Shown piece by piece: positions 1-8,998 of a DNA stretch of 64,000 nucleotides. This DNA comes from Stygiobacter sp. (GTDB taxonomy: Bacteria > Pseudomonadota > Alphaproteobacteria > Rhodospirillales > Magnetospirillaceae): NCBI GenBank assembly GCA_006218045.1, contig VBWB01000003.1, positions 1 to 64,000 of the forward strand, written 5' to 3'. Positions within the stretch are counted from its first letter, which is position 1. Each line of letters begins with the position of its first letter. The position numbers were made by a program, and so were the translations under genes. The notes under the pieces are model-generated. The model had not been told where the DNA came from. It saw only the letters and a program-made list of their open reading frames with translations, and did not search any database.

Positions 1-120
1 GCCCGTGAACGGGCGGCTCAGACGCCGCTCGGGCTTTGGGCCGAAGGCCGCGCCCGTGAGCATCGCCCTTGCAATTACCATCCGCCTTGCGCTAAAGATG
101 CCCGGTTGATGGAGAACCCC

Positions 121-228
121 ATGTGTGACCGGCATTGCCTTGCTGCGTTCCCTGGCGTCCCGGGCCTGAGCGTCCGGGCGGCGTTTTTCGTCGCCACCCC
201 TAAAACCGGCACTAAGACCACCGCGTAA
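121..228 (+). CDS. Small hypothetical ORF upstream of asd (35 aa)
   Basis: This short frame would encode about 35 residues starting MCDRHCLAAFPG and ending KTGTKTTA. A GGAG at 111-114 sits six bases before the ATG at 121, which decides this start over an in-frame ATG at 109. The upstream ATG overlaps the stop of a still shorter frame (GTG at 56, TGA at 107-109), which would encode a 17-residue peptide rich in Ile, Leu and Ala. I do not recognise the product. It may be a genuine small protein, part of an asd leader, or chance. A strong terminator follows about 25 bases later, so the unit could be a self-contained small transcript. Confidence 0.33.
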   Translation: MCDRHCLAAFPGVPGLSVRAAFFVATPKTGTKTTA

Positions 229-253
229 GCGGGCCGGTTCGTCGTATTCGCAC

Positions 254-288
254 GAAAAAGGCCCGCGGACGATCCCGCGGGCTTTTTC
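254..288 (+). terminator. Rho-independent terminator between the leader region and asd
   Basis: GCCCGCGG pairs with CCGCGGGC around a short loop, flanked by an A run on the left and a T run on the right, so it could work in either direction. It lies 60 bases before the asd start. asd must therefore have a promoter in 289-345, or transcription must read through this hairpin. Confidence 0.7.
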
Positions 289-350
289 GCATGATAAAGC
301 GTCCCCCGGGTAAGGCTTCGGGCTTCCACATCGGAACGGAGAATAAAAGC

Positions 351-1370
351 ATGGGTTACAAGGTTGCTGTGATCGGAGCCACGGGCAATGTGGGCCGCGA
401 AATTCTGCAGACCCTGGCCGAACGGAACTTCCCGGTCAGCGAAGTGGTCGCTTTGGCCTCGGCCCGCTCGGTCGGCAAGGAAGTGTCCTTCGGCGAAGAC
501 AAGATCCTGAAGGTCAAGGATCTGGAAACCTACGACTTCAAGGGCACCGACATCGCCCTGTCGTCGCCGGGCGCCAAGGTTTCGTCCATCCACAGCCCGC
601 GCGCCGCCGCCGCCGGCTGCGTCGTCATCGACAACACCTCGCATTTCCGCATGGACCCCAACGTGCCGCTGGTGGTGCCGGAAGTGAACCCGGAAGCCAT
701 CGCCGAGTACACCAAGTCCGGCATCATCGCCAATCCCAATTGCTCGACCATCCAGATGGTCGTCGCCTTGAAGCCCCTGCACACCCTGGGCAAGATCAAG
801 CGCGTCGTCGTCAGCACCTATCAATCGGTGTCGGGTGCCGGCAAGGAAGGCATGGACGAATTGTTCGAGCAGACCCGCGGCGTCTTCGTCAACGATGCCC
901 GCGATCCGCAGAAATTCCCCAAGCCCATCGCCTTCAACCTGATCCCGCAGATCGACGTCTTCATGGAAGACGGCTCGACCAAGGAAGAGTGGAAGATGAC
1001 GGTGGAGACCAAGAAGATCCTGGACCCCAACATCGACGTCCACGCCACCTGCGTGCGCGTGCCGGTGTTCGTCGGCCATTCCGAATGCGTCAATGTCGAG
1101 TTCGAGAACCCGGTCTCGGTCGAGGCCGCCACCCGTGCCCTGTCCAAGGCCCCGGGAATCATCGTCGTCGACAAGCACGAGCCGGGCGGATACGTCACCC
1201 CGGTGGAATGCGTGGGCGAGGACGCGGTCTATGTCAGCCGTATCCGCAAGGATCCGACCATCGCCAACGGCCTGTCGTTCTGGTGCGTGTCCGACAACCT
1301 GCGCAAGGGCGCGGCGCTGAACGCCGTTCAGATCGCCGAAGTCCTGATCAAGGATTATCTGAAGAAGTAG
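351..1370 (+). CDS. asd: Aspartate-semialdehyde dehydrogenase
   Basis: A 339-residue cytoplasmic enzyme that reduces aspartyl phosphate to aspartate semialdehyde with NADPH, the branch point to lysine (and diaminopimelate), threonine, methionine and isoleucine. The N-terminal Rossmann motif GATGNVG spans residues 9-15. The catalytic cysteine is C131 in NPNCST, and H243 in VGHSE fits the active-site histidine. Length is normal for the family. The ATG at 351 is chosen because the protein then begins MGYKVAVIG, the usual N terminus, with a purine-rich GGAACGGAGAA upstream. An earlier in-frame ATG at 291 would overlap the terminator and add 20 unrelated residues. It converges on soxYZ. Confidence 0.97.
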   Translation: MGYKVAVIGATGNVGREILQTLAERNFPVSEVVALASARSVGKEVSFGEDKILKVKDLETYDFKGTDIALSSPGAKVSSIHSPRAAAAGCVVIDNTSHFRMDPNVPLVVPEVNPEAIAEYTKSGIIANPNCSTIQMVVALKPLHTLGKIKRVVVSTYQSVSGAGKEGMDELFEQTRGVFVNDARDPQKFPKPIAFNLIPQIDVFMEDGSTKEEWKMTVETKKILDPNIDVHATCVRVPVFVGHSECVNVEFENPVSVEAATRALSKAPGIIVVDKHEPGGYVTPVECVGEDAVYVSRIRKDPTIANGLSFWCVSDNLRKGAALNAVQIAEVLIKDYLKK

Positions 1371-1374
1371 CACC

Positions 1375-1405
1375 AAGTCCCGATGAGCCCGGCTCATCGG
1401 GACTT
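1375..1405 (+). terminator. Near-perfect palindromic hairpin after asd
   Basis: AAGTCCCGATGAGCC is followed, after a single base, by its exact reverse complement, giving a 15-bp stem four bases after the asd stop. No T run follows, so this is a stem-loop terminator or 3-prime stabiliser rather than a classical intrinsic terminator. Confidence 0.6.
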
Positions 1406-1444
1406 GATTAGGCCCCTCTGCCGAAGGCGGACATTATCCGCGGT

Positions 1445-1532
1445 GGGCCGCGCGGCTTATGCCGCGGGAGGCAAGCATCCCGGAGGGATGCGCCCGCCGC
1501 TTGAGGGCGCCGCTGATCGGTCACGATCAGCG
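1445..1532 (+). repeat. Structured intergenic repeat, copy A (three hairpins)
   Basis: About 88 bp that recurs inverted at 33363-33453. It holds three successive hairpins: CGCGGC/GCCGCG; GCATCCC/GGGATGC at 1475-1481 and 1485-1491 with loop GGA; and CGCTGATCG/CGATCAGCG at 1511-1532. The two copies match closely outside the middle stem. In the middle stem five of seven base pairs differ and every difference is compensated. It sits between two convergent genes. The element resembles a REP-like or other small dispersed structured repeat, but I cannot name a family. Confidence 0.75.
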
Positions 1533-1546
1533 GGACATGGCATAAA

Positions 1547-1574
1547 CCCGGCCCCGGTCTCGACCGGGGCCGGG
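1547..1574 (-). terminator. Terminator of the soxYZ unit
   Basis: A 13-bp perfect GC-rich stem (CCCGGCCCCGGTC with its complement, 2-base loop) lies six bases beyond the soxZ stop and is followed on the minus strand by TTT. This is a strong but U-poor terminator for soxYZ. Confidence 0.65.
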
Positions 1575-1580
1575 TATCGC

Positions 1581-1907
1581 CTATTCCACCGTCACGTCGG
1601 TGACGGATTCGTAGATTTCGCCGTTGTCGTCGTGAAAGACCAGCTTCAGCGGGCCGGTCTTTTCCGCCAGGGCGAAGAAGGTGATGAAGGGATTGGCCGA
1701 CATGGCGGTATGCCAGTCGGCGCTGATCACCACCTCGCCATTCCAGGTGCAGACGAATTTCTTGATGATGCGCCGGGCCAGCGGCATGCCGCCGGCATCC
1801 TTGCGCTGCCCGGTTTCCATGTCATGGGTGATCTGGGCCTTGATCTCGATGATCTCGCCCTTTTTCGCCTTGGCCGGGATGCGGGTCTTGATGGTCGGTG
1901 TGCTCAT
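1581..1907 (-). CDS. soxZ: SoxZ, thiosulfate-oxidation carrier subunit
   Basis: A 108-residue beta-sandwich protein, the partner of SoxY. SoxYZ is the periplasmic carrier that holds sulfur intermediates on a SoxY cysteine during thiosulfate oxidation. SoxZ has no signal peptide and is expected to be exported by hitch-hiking on the Tat-targeted SoxY. The sequence has the usual SoxZ features: the early PAKAKKGEIIEIKAQITH strand, an MPLARRIIKKF stretch and the closing YESVTDVTVE. It lies 21 bases downstream of soxY in the same transcript. No soxXAB or soxCD is seen nearby. Confidence 0.93.
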   Translation of the reverse strand: MSTPTIKTRIPAKAKKGEIIEIKAQITHDMETGQRKDAGGMPLARRIIKKFVCTWNGEVVISADWHTAMSANPFITFFALAEKTGPLKLVFHDDNGEIYESVTDVTVE

Positions 1908-1928
1908 ATCCGTTTCCCTTCCCCGTCC

Positions 1929-2408
1929 TCAGCCGCCGCAGCCGCCGATGGTGACCTTGACTTCCTGCGTCGCCTGCCAGACCGAACCGTCCGACATCAC
2001 CGCATAGGCCCGCACGTTCTGGGTCTTGGCCAGACGCATGCGGAAGGCCACCTCGGCCTTGCCCGATTTGGCGGTGAAAAACCACGACGACACCCCGGGA
2101 AACGGATTGCCGTCGGCCACCACGTGGATGGCCTTGACGTGGTCGGTGGCGCTCATGGGGCTGTCCACCACCACTTTCACCGGCTCGTTGGTGCCGCTTT
2201 CCGCCACGTCCTTGATGATAAGCTGCACCTTGCCGGCCTTGGCCTGGGCACCGCCCAGCAGCTTCTTGGCGAAATCGTCGGCTTCCTGCACCGTCGCCTG
2301 CGCCCCTCGCGGCAAGGCCAGGGCCACCGCGCCGGCGCCGGCCACCGCCAGCAAGCCACGCCGCGACCAGCTAGGCTTTTGCGTGCCAAGCTTTTGCGTG
2401 ATCGTCAT
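1929..2408 (-). CDS. soxY: SoxY, sulfur carrier subunit with C-terminal GGCGG
   Basis: A 159-residue periplasmic protein that carries sulfur intermediates covalently on the cysteine of its C-terminal GGCGG motif (C157). The N terminus carries a Tat signal: SRRGLL at about 15-20, then a hydrophobic Ala/Val/Leu stretch and a cleavage region near ALPRGAQA. The ATG at 2408 is chosen because GGGAG lies about seven bases upstream and the Tat motif falls at the expected place. A longer frame to 2471 adds only low-complexity residues. It is followed by soxZ. Without the SoxXA, SoxB or SoxCD enzymes in this window, the pair may serve enzymes elsewhere or move sulfur in another route. Confidence 0.93.
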   Translation of the reverse strand: MTITQKLGTQKPSWSRRGLLAVAGAGAVALALPRGAQATVQEADDFAKKLLGGAQAKAGKVQLIIKDVAESGTNEPVKVVVDSPMSATDHVKAIHVVADGNPFPGVSSWFFTAKSGKAEVAFRMRLAKTQNVRAYAVMSDGSVWQATQEVKVTIGGCGG

Positions 2409-2635
2409 TGTTCCACTCCCTGTTCCGGCCCGGGGCACCCTCCGTTGGTATGCTTCTGTTACAGGCCGCAAAAAAAGCTAACGGAATCCTGACTGGAAAA
2501 GCAAATGCTACATTAGATAAAGCAGCAATATGCCCAAACTTTAGATTGCTTATAAATTAACCGCGGTCCCGGCAGTTGCGTCGCAACGCACATTGCCGCA
2601 CCATCGCCCGGTCGAGTTATTGATCGGGTCACCCT

Positions 2636-4654
2636 ATGTCCATGCGCCGCAAATTCTTCCTGGCTTTCGCCGTCATCCTGGTGGCCAGCTTGGCCGGCAT
2701 GACGGTCAATGGTCTGATGGCGCTGAAGCTGTTCCGCCTCAACCATCAGATGGAGGCAACGACCAGCGCCGTCAGCGAGCAATACCTGCCGCTGATCGAG
2801 CAGATCAAGAACATCGAAATCGATATCTTGCGGGTACAGGGCATCCTGGTCGACATCGCCGCCACCCGCGACCCGGCCCTGCTGGCCGACGGCCTGACCC
2901 AGGCGGAAGATGCCATCGCCGATTTCCGCTATCACCACGGCGCCAGCCTGGACGGCACCCGTGCCCTGGGGCTGGACGAGGCCGCCCGCACTCTGGAAGG
3001 CATCGCCCTGGCCTTCGAGCCCTTCGCCGATTCGGGCCGGGCCATGGCCACCGCCTATGCCAGCCAGGGTGAGGCCCAGGGCCGCCCGCTCAAGGATGAT
3101 TTCGACGCCGCCGCCCTGGGCTTGCGCGCCTTGACCGAATCCCTGGTCGAGTCCTTGCAAGTCGGTGTCGCCCAATCGGCCACCACCTTGATGGAGGACC
3201 GCTGGGACCTGGAGGAGGCGGTGCGCCGTCAGGCGCTGCTGCAAGGCGCCTCGGCCCTGCTGTCCCTGGGTCTGGTCATCGTCGTCCTGGTGCTGATCGA
3301 CCGTCAGATGATCGAACCGGTGGCGGCGATGACCGAGATCACCACCCGCATGGCCGGTGGTGAACTGACGGTGGCCATTCCCGGCCTGCACCGCCATGAC
3401 GAGATCGGCAAGCTGGCCCAAGCGGTCGAGGTGTTCCGCGGCAATGCGCTCAAGGTGCGCCAGGGCGCCGCCCAACAAGAGGCCGAGCACCGCCGCAACC
3501 GCCGCAAGCTGCAAAGCGAGATTCTGGCCCTGACCAACGCCATCGACGAGGAAGTGTCGGGCGCCATCGGCGTGGTGATGACCCAGGCCGATGCCATGCT
3601 GGAGGCCTCGGCGGCCATGGACGGCACCGTCGACAGGGTGCGCGGCCAAAGCCACGCCGCCGCCGGCGCCGCCGAAACCGCCACCGGCAACGTCGATTCG
3701 GTGGCGGCGGCGGCCGAAGAATTGTCGGCCTCGGTGGCGGAAATCAGCCGTCAGGTCGGCCAGTCCACCACCATCGCCGGCGAAGCGGTGGAAGAAGCCG
3801 GCAAGGTCGGTGAAATCGTCACCGGCCTGACCCGCGAGGCGGCGGCCATCGGCGAGGTGGTCGGCCTGATCAACGACATCGCCAGCCAGACCAATCTGTT
3901 GGCCTTGAACGCCACCATCGAGGCGGCAAGAGCGGGCGATGCCGGCAAGGGCTTCGCCGTGGTCGCCGGCGAGGTCAAATCCCTGGCCAACCAGACCAGC
4001 CGCGCCACCGAACAGATCGCCGGCCAGGTGTCGTCGATCCAGCACGCCACCAAGGACGCGGTCGACGCCTTGCGCGCCATCGCCGAAACCATCGGCCAAA
4101 TCTCCGCCATTTCCGCCACCATTTCCGACGCCATGGACCAGCAAAGCGCCGCCACCCAGGAAATCGCCCAATCCGCCCACAGCGCCGCCCAAGGCACCCA
4201 GCAGGCGGCGGCCAATATCGGCGCGGTCGCCGACGCCACCGAGGAGACCGGCAGCCGCGCCGCCGAGGTGCGCCTTTCGGCCTCGGCCATGCGCGACCGC
4301 CTGGGAGCGATGAAGGCGGCCATCGACCATATCGTCAGCGCCGGCGCCGATGAAAACCGCGCCGCCAACCAGCGCCACACCCTCAACATCGCCGCCACCG
4401 TCACCCTGGCCGGCGAAACCCGCACCTGTCTGTTGCAGGAGATCGCCCTGATCGGTACCGGCGTGCTCGACCGTCCCTTCCCAGCCCCACGCGGCAGCGA
4501 ATTCGTCTGCGACCTGCCGCCGCTCGGCCAATGGAAAGGCAGCCTGGTCGCCATCACCGACCAGAACACCCATGTCCGCTTCGACCTGGACGAACAGCAA
4601 AGTGCGCAGCTGGAAGAGCTCATCGCCACGCGGGCAGGCCAAACCCAAGGTTAG
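2636..4654 (+). CDS. Methyl-accepting chemotaxis protein with C-terminal PilZ-like domain
   Basis: A 672-residue transmembrane chemoreceptor. It has TM1 at about 7-26, a largely helical periplasmic segment to about 200, TM2 at about 203-221, a HAMP domain, then the long cytoplasmic coiled coil. The conserved signalling tip ([20 protein letters not shown]) lies near residues 412-453. The last hundred residues form an extra domain that looks like a weakened PilZ fold: RHTLN replaces the c-di-GMP-binding RxxxR, and EIALIG replaces D/NxSxxG. Binding of c-di-GMP is therefore doubtful. The ligand is unknown. A STAS protein and a phosphatase-type regulator follow nine bases downstream in the same direction and may form one operon. 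Confidence 0.9.
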   Translation: MSMRRKFFLAFAVILVASLAGMTVNGLMALKLFRLNHQMEATTSAVSEQYLPLIEQIKNIEIDILRVQGILVDIAATRDPALLADGLTQAEDAIADFRYHHGASLDGTRALGLDEAARTLEGIALAFEPFADSGRAMATAYASQGEAQGRPLKDDFDAAALGLRALTESLVESLQVGVAQSATTLMEDRWDLEEAVRRQALLQGASALLSLGLVIVVLVLIDRQMIEPVAAMTEITTRMAGGELTVAIPGLHRHDEIGKLAQAVEVFRGNALKVRQGAAQQEAEHRRNRRKLQSEILALTNAIDEEVSGAIGVVMTQADAMLEASAAMDGTVDRVRGQSHAAAGAAETATGNVDSVAAAAEELSASVAEISRQVGQSTTIAGEAVEEAGKVGEIVTGLTREAAAIGEVVGLINDIASQTNLLALNATIEAARAGDAGKGFAVVAGEVKSLANQTSRATEQIAGQVSSIQHATKDAVDALRAIAETIGQISAISATISDAMDQQSAATQEIAQSAHSAAQGTQQAAANIGAVADATEETGSRAAEVRLSASAMRDRLGAMKAAIDHIVSAGADENRAANQRHTLNIAATVTLAGETRTCLLQEIALIGTGVLDRPFPAPRGSEFVCDLPPLGQWKGSLVAITDQNTHVRFDLDEQQSAQLEELIATRAGQTQG

Positions 4655-4663
4655 GGACCAAGC

Positions 4664-4972
4664 ATGAAATACCGCATCATCGACGGCGCCTCCGGTCCGA
4701 CACTGGCTCTTTCCGACCAGTTATTGTTCGACCACCGCGACCTGTTCGAGGGCGCCATCGACAAGGTGTTGGCCCGTCAGCCGACCAAGGTGGTGGTGGA
4801 CATGGCCGGACTGGAGTACATGGATTCCGCCGGTCTGGGCATGCTGCTGACCTTGCGCGACCGCGCCACCCGGGCGGGGGCATTGGTCTGCCTGCGCAAT
4901 CCCGGCCCCGAGGTGGCCGAGTTGCTGCGCCTGGCCTGCTTCGAGTCCCTGTTCACCATCGAACAGGCCTGA
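4664..4972 (+). CDS. STAS-domain anti-anti-sigma factor (SpoIIAA/RsbV type)
   Basis: A 102-residue single-domain STAS protein. In partner switching the dephosphorylated form sequesters an anti-sigma kinase, and phosphorylation of one serine releases it. The phosphorylation motif is seen as MDSAGLGM, with S55 as the expected site. The next gene, five bases downstream, encodes a protein with both an anti-sigma-type ATPase (possible kinase) and a SpoIIE-type phosphatase (possible dephosphorylase), so the two are probably direct partners. It is also close behind a chemoreceptor gene, which suggests an output other than sigma control is possible. Confidence 0.9.
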   Translation: MKYRIIDGASGPTLALSDQLLFDHRDLFEGAIDKVLARQPTKVVVDMAGLEYMDSAGLGMLLTLRDRATRAGALVCLRNPGPEVAELLRLACFESLFTIEQA

Positions 4973-4977
4973 AAGCC

Positions 4978-6675
4978 ATGGGCGACGCGCCGGCCCGCGC
5001 CCTGGTGGTCGACGACGAACGCATGAACCGCGAAATCATCGTCGCCAATCTACGCGCCGCCGGCTTCGAGACGGTGATGGCCGAGGACGGTTTGCAGGCC
5101 TGGGGCATTTTGCAGGCCCATCCCGGCTCGTTCGACGTCATCTTGCTCGATCGCCGCATGCCGCGCATGAACGGCATGGAATTGCTGGCCCGGCTGAAAG
5201 CCGACGACAAACTGGCCCACATCCCGGTGATCATGCAGACCGCCTATGCCGAGACCGAGGATGTCAGCGAGGGCATCAAGGCCGGCGCCTATTATTATCT
5301 GGCCAAGCCGCTGGATCGCCGCCTGCTGCTGTCGGTGACCGAGGCGGCCATCGCCGACCACCAGCGCCGCCAGCGTCTGGCCGACGACCTGGACAAACGC
5401 ACCACCGCCCTGTTGCTGCTGGAACAGGGCCGATTCCGCTTTCGCACCCTGGAGGAAGGCCACACCCTGGCGGTGGCGCTGGCCCGATCGTGCCCCCAGG
5501 CCCGCCATCTGGCCGCCGGCCTGTCGGAGATGTTCACCAACGCGGTGGAACACGGCAATCTGGGCATCGATTTCGATCTCAAGGCGGAATTGGTGGCGGC
5601 GAAACGGTGGCGCCAGGAAATCGAGGCGCGGCTGGACACCCCCCTGGGCCGCAGCCGCAGCGTCGAAGTCATGGTCGACCGTCATCCCGACGCCATCCGC
5701 TTCGTCATCCGCGACCAGGGCAAGGGCTTCGACTGGCGCGTCTATGACGACATCTCGCCCGAGCGCGCCTTCGCCCCCCATGGCCGCGGCATCGCCCTGG
5801 CCCGGCGGCTGGCCTTTGCCTCTGTCGAATACAACGACATGGGTAACGAGGTGACCTGTATCGTCATCGGCCCCGATACCGAGGAGACGGCCTGCGTCGT
5901 CTGCGCCGAGGCGCCGGCCATTACCCCCGACCGCCCGGCCGCCGAGGCGGCTGAAACCCGGCTGGCGCGCTCCATGCAGATGGAATTGCTGCCCACTCCG
6001 CAAATCCTGGCCGAAGCGGCGCGGCGATTGGGGGTGCGGGTTTCCGCCCATTTCGAGCCCTCGTCCAGCCTGGGCGGCGATCTGTGGGGCATGCATGTGA
6101 TCGACGACAACCGTCTGGCCCTGTGGCTGGCCGATTTTTCCGGCCATGGCCTGGGGGCGGCGCTCAACACCTTTCGCCTGCACACCCTGGTGGCGCAATG
6201 CACGCCGCTGGCCGATATACCCGGCGCCTTCCTGGCGGAAATCAACCGCCGCCTCACCGGATTGCTGCCCCAGGGCCAATATGCCGCCATGACCTATGGC
6301 GTCGTCGATCTGGTGGCCGATGCCTTCGTCTATGCCGCCGCCGCCATGCCGGCGCCGCTGCTTCGGCATGCCGGCGGCGGGGTCGAGCGTGGCGACGGCA
6401 GCGGCCTGCCCCTGGGCCTGACCCAAGGCGCCGCCTATGTGGAAAGGCATATGCGACTGAGCGCCGGCGGCCTGCTGCTCCTGGCGTCGGACGGCCTGAC
6501 CGACAATCCCATGACCGATGGCAGCCGCCTGGGCGGCGCCGGTATGGAAACCCTGCTGACGCAGGCCGACCAGACGACGCGCGACAATGCCGACAGCGTG
6601 TTGGCCCCCTTCCTGGCGCGGGTCAAGCGCCCTCTGCGCGACGACCTGACGGCCCTGTGCGCCACCATCCCCTAG
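4978..6675 (+). CDS. Response regulator: receiver, RsbW-type ATPase, SpoIIE phosphatase
   Basis: A 565-residue cytoplasmic regulator. The receiver covers about 1-125 with acidic pocket D12/D13, phosphoacceptor D58 in LLDRRMP and K110. A GHKL ATPase of anti-sigma-kinase type follows (N box EMFTNAVEHGN, then DQGKGFD and HGRGIALAR). A PP2C/SpoIIE phosphatase ends the protein, with metal-binding aspartates in LGGDLWG, ADFSGHG, ASDGLTD and DDLTA. Having kinase-like and phosphatase domains in one protein suggests it both phosphorylates and dephosphorylates a STAS partner under receiver control. The neighbouring STAS protein is the likely substrate. The ATG at 4978 is chosen since the receiver begins directly there. 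Upstream sequence in the same frame belongs to the STAS gene in another frame. Confidence 0.9.
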   Translation: MGDAPARALVVDDERMNREIIVANLRAAGFETVMAEDGLQAWGILQAHPGSFDVILLDRRMPRMNGMELLARLKADDKLAHIPVIMQTAYAETEDVSEGIKAGAYYYLAKPLDRRLLLSVTEAAIADHQRRQRLADDLDKRTTALLLLEQGRFRFRTLEEGHTLAVALARSCPQARHLAAGLSEMFTNAVEHGNLGIDFDLKAELVAAKRWRQEIEARLDTPLGRSRSVEVMVDRHPDAIRFVIRDQGKGFDWRVYDDISPERAFAPHGRGIALARRLAFASVEYNDMGNEVTCIVIGPDTEETACVVCAEAPAITPDRPAAEAAETRLARSMQMELLPTPQILAEAARRLGVRVSAHFEPSSSLGGDLWGMHVIDDNRLALWLADFSGHGLGAALNTFRLHTLVAQCTPLADIPGAFLAEINRRLTGLLPQGQYAAMTYGVVDLVADAFVYAAAAMPAPLLRHAGGGVERGDGSGLPLGLTQGAAYVERHMRLSAGGLLLLASDGLTDNPMTDGSRLGGAGMETLLTQADQTTRDNADSVLAPFLARVKRPLRDDLTALCATIP

Positions 6676-6729
6676 ATGTGAAGTCTCAGGAGGTTGCCCA
6701 CTCGATCTGAACCCGGCGATCCCGATGAC

Positions 6730-6752
6730 GCATGCCCATGGTCGGGGCATGC
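6730..6752. terminator. Hairpin between convergent genes
   Basis: GCATGCCC pairs with GGGCATGC around a seven-base loop between the phosphatase regulator and the convergent chemoreceptor. There is no clear T run. It is a plausible shared terminator. Confidence 0.4.
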
Positions 6753-6763
6753 CACCGGCACGG

Positions 6764-8749
6764 TCATTTTTCGGCGCGCATCTGGCCCAAAAAGTCCTCG
6801 GTTTCCCCGGTCAATTTGTCCACCGTGTCGGCCAACGCCCTCGCGCTCCAGATCACCCGGACGGTACCGGCGCAAGTCCGCGCCGACGACGCCGCCATCT
6901 GGCCCACCGAACCGGCCACCACGCCGGCCTGAACCGCCACCTGTTCGACGTTGCTGGCGATCTCACGTGTCGAAGCGTCTTGTTGCTGCACCGCGCTGGC
7001 AATGGCGGCGGAAACCTCGTCGAGGGTGCGGATCACCGCCACCGTCTGGCTGATGCTGTCGGCCATGCCGCCGGCGGAACGTTGGATCTGTTGCACCTGA
7101 CTGGTGATGTCGTCGGTAGCCTTGGCGGTCTGATTGGCCAAGTGCTTGACCTCACCGGCGACCACGGCGAAGCCCTTGCCGGCCTCGCCCGCACGCGACG
7201 CCTCGATCGTGGCATTCAATGCCAACAGGTTGGTTTGCGCGGCGATGGTACTGATCATCCGCACCACGTCACCGATCGATCGCACTGAAGACGCCAGTTC
7301 ATCCATCTGCTCGGCGGTGCCCTCCACCCGTTCCACCGCCTCGCGGGTGATGTCGCGGGAATGGCTGACCTGAACCGCGATCTCGTCCACCGCCTGGGCC
7401 AGTTGATCGGTGGCCTCCGACACCATGTGCGCCCGCTCGCTGGCGATGCGCACGGCATCCCCCATTTGCACCGACAGGCTGCCGCTGCGGCTTGAGCGCT
7501 GCGACATTTTTTGAGCGGTGACCTTGATGCCGTCGGTGGCCTTGTCCACCGCCTCGACCTTGGCTTTGACCGTCAGGGCCATATCGGCGGCGGCGGCATC
7601 GCGCAGGGCGCGGGCCTGGTCCTCTTCGTTGCGCAGGGAGGCCGCTTCGGCCTCCATGCGGATCTTCTCCTCGGCGTTGTGCTTGAAGATTTCGACGGCA
7701 CGGGCCATCTCGCCCACTTCATCGCCACGCTGGGTCGACGGCACCGGACGCACCAGGTCGCCGCCGGCCACCGCGCGCATGACACCGGCGATGTCCAGCA
7801 ATGGCGCCGAGATGCTGCGCGCCAGTATCCAGGCCGTCAGCAGGCCGATGACCAGAACACCGACGCCGATGGCGATGGCGGTACGCCGGGCCGAACTGAA
7901 TTGGGCCGCGTATTCCTGGGAGTCCATGATGATTTCCACCACCGCCACCGGTTTGCCGGAATAGTCCAGCAACGGTGCCGCCAGCGCCGCCGCCGGCAAG
8001 CCGCCGTACTCGCCCTGGCGGATCACGCGCTCACCGGCCATGGCCTTGGCCCAGTCGTCGGCGTTCAGCAGCCCGTGATCGAAGGTGGCGGCCAGGGTCT
8101 TGAATTCGCCGCTCTTGATGTCGCTGAAATGAATAGCGGCATCAACGCCGAAGCGTGACTTGAAGGCGGCGACGAAGGACTTGCCCACCGACATGCCGAA
8201 TTCCACCGTCCCGACATGGCGACCGTCGCCGGCACTCACCGGCACCACACCACGCAACCCCAGGCCGGCGACGCCCGATTCCAGACCGACAACCGGTTTC
8301 TTGGCCTGATTCGCCTCAACCACGGTCTGGCGGAAGGAGGACAGGTCATCGCCGAATTTTTTCGGCATATGCAGACGCAGGAACGACGTGGCCGGGGGCA
8401 GGTGAAACTGGAACTGATCGACCCCCACCTTGTCCTTCAAGGTGGCGTAACCGGGACCGAACAGCCGCACGAGCGCATCGCGGTCGCCGGCGGCGAAAGC
8501 CTCGCGAACCTCGGGGATGGTCGCCACCAGCCAGGACATGCCGACACCGCCATCGACCTTGTCCGCCAGGGCGGCGGTAAAGGCGTCGCTGAAACCTATC
8601 AGTTCGCGCTGCTCGGCCTTTTGAATGGTTGCCGATATCTGCCCCAACAGCGGCGGAACCAGCCCCAGAATGGTCAGCCCCAGCAAGACGGCGAAACTGG
8701 CCACCAGCCGCCCTTTGATATGCAACGTGCCCATTGACGCCTCCGTCAT
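6764..8749 (-). CDS. Methyl-accepting chemotaxis protein with large Cache-like sensor
   Basis: A 661-residue chemoreceptor. TM1 lies near residues 11-33, followed by a periplasmic sensor of about 250 residues (including the stretch [20 protein letters not shown], typical of Cache-like sensors that bind small molecules). TM2 is near 300, then come HAMP and the signalling coiled coil with the tip [20 protein letters not shown]. The ATG at 8749 is chosen because GGAGG lies nine bases upstream. A longer frame to 8803 adds low-complexity residues only. It sits between the two partner-switching modules in opposite orientation. The signal sensed cannot be told from sequence. Confidence 0.9.
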   Translation of the reverse strand: MTEASMGTLHIKGRLVASFAVLLGLTILGLVPPLLGQISATIQKAEQRELIGFSDAFTAALADKVDGGVGMSWLVATIPEVREAFAAGDRDALVRLFGPGYATLKDKVGVDQFQFHLPPATSFLRLHMPKKFGDDLSSFRQTVVEANQAKKPVVGLESGVAGLGLRGVVPVSAGDGRHVGTVEFGMSVGKSFVAAFKSRFGVDAAIHFSDIKSGEFKTLAATFDHGLLNADDWAKAMAGERVIRQGEYGGLPAAALAAPLLDYSGKPVAVVEIIMDSQEYAAQFSSARRTAIAIGVGVLVIGLLTAWILARSISAPLLDIAGVMRAVAGGDLVRPVPSTQRGDEVGEMARAVEIFKHNAEEKIRMEAEAASLRNEEDQARALRDAAAADMALTVKAKVEAVDKATDGIKVTAQKMSQRSSRSGSLSVQMGDAVRIASERAHMVSEATDQLAQAVDEIAVQVSHSRDITREAVERVEGTAEQMDELASSVRSIGDVVRMISTIAAQTNLLALNATIEASRAGEAGKGFAVVAGEVKHLANQTAKATDDITSQVQQIQRSAGGMADSISQTVAVIRTLDEVSAAIASAVQQQDASTREIASNVEQVAVQAGVVAGSVGQMAASSARTCAGTVRVIWSARALADTVDKLTGETEDFLGQMRAEK

Positions 8750-8916
8750 GGTCGATTTCCTCCATCCCAGACCGCCACTTCCGGCCCCGGCGCCCCCACA
8801 CACAAAAGTATTATAGCTATTTCAGAGGCCGGCCAAAAGATGGAATGACGGGACGAGGACAGCCATCACCGTGGCGCTGGCCACGGTCACAAATCGAATG
8901 CCATCGTTGGCACAAT

Positions 8917-8949
8917 GGAAAAAGCCCCGCCGAACAAACGGCAGGGCTT
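8917..8949 (-). terminator. Intrinsic terminator after the minus-strand STAS gene
   Basis: An 11-bp stem (AAGCCCCGCCG with CGGCAGGGCTT, one mismatch) with a 6-base loop. On the minus strand it is followed by CTTTTTCC. It lies about 50 bases downstream of the STAS stop. Confidence 0.8.
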
Positions 8950-8998
8950 CGACAGCGATCAGTCCGCAGGCTATCCCGGGGATGACCCGGCGACTATT

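Noticed and set aside
100-200. Possible SRP (4.5S) RNA on the minus strand, from the string GGGAACGCAGCAAGG
   Set aside because: The conserved apical loop and symmetric bulge of SRP RNA could not be folded from this sequence.
75-1397. A long minus-strand frame opposite asd
   Set aside because: Antisense shadow of asd; no motif or ribosome site.
2513-4648. A 711-residue minus-strand open frame opposite the first chemoreceptor
   Set aside because: Its composition (long Gly/His/Asp runs) is that of an antisense shadow in high-GC DNA, while the plus-strand frame encodes a clear MCP.
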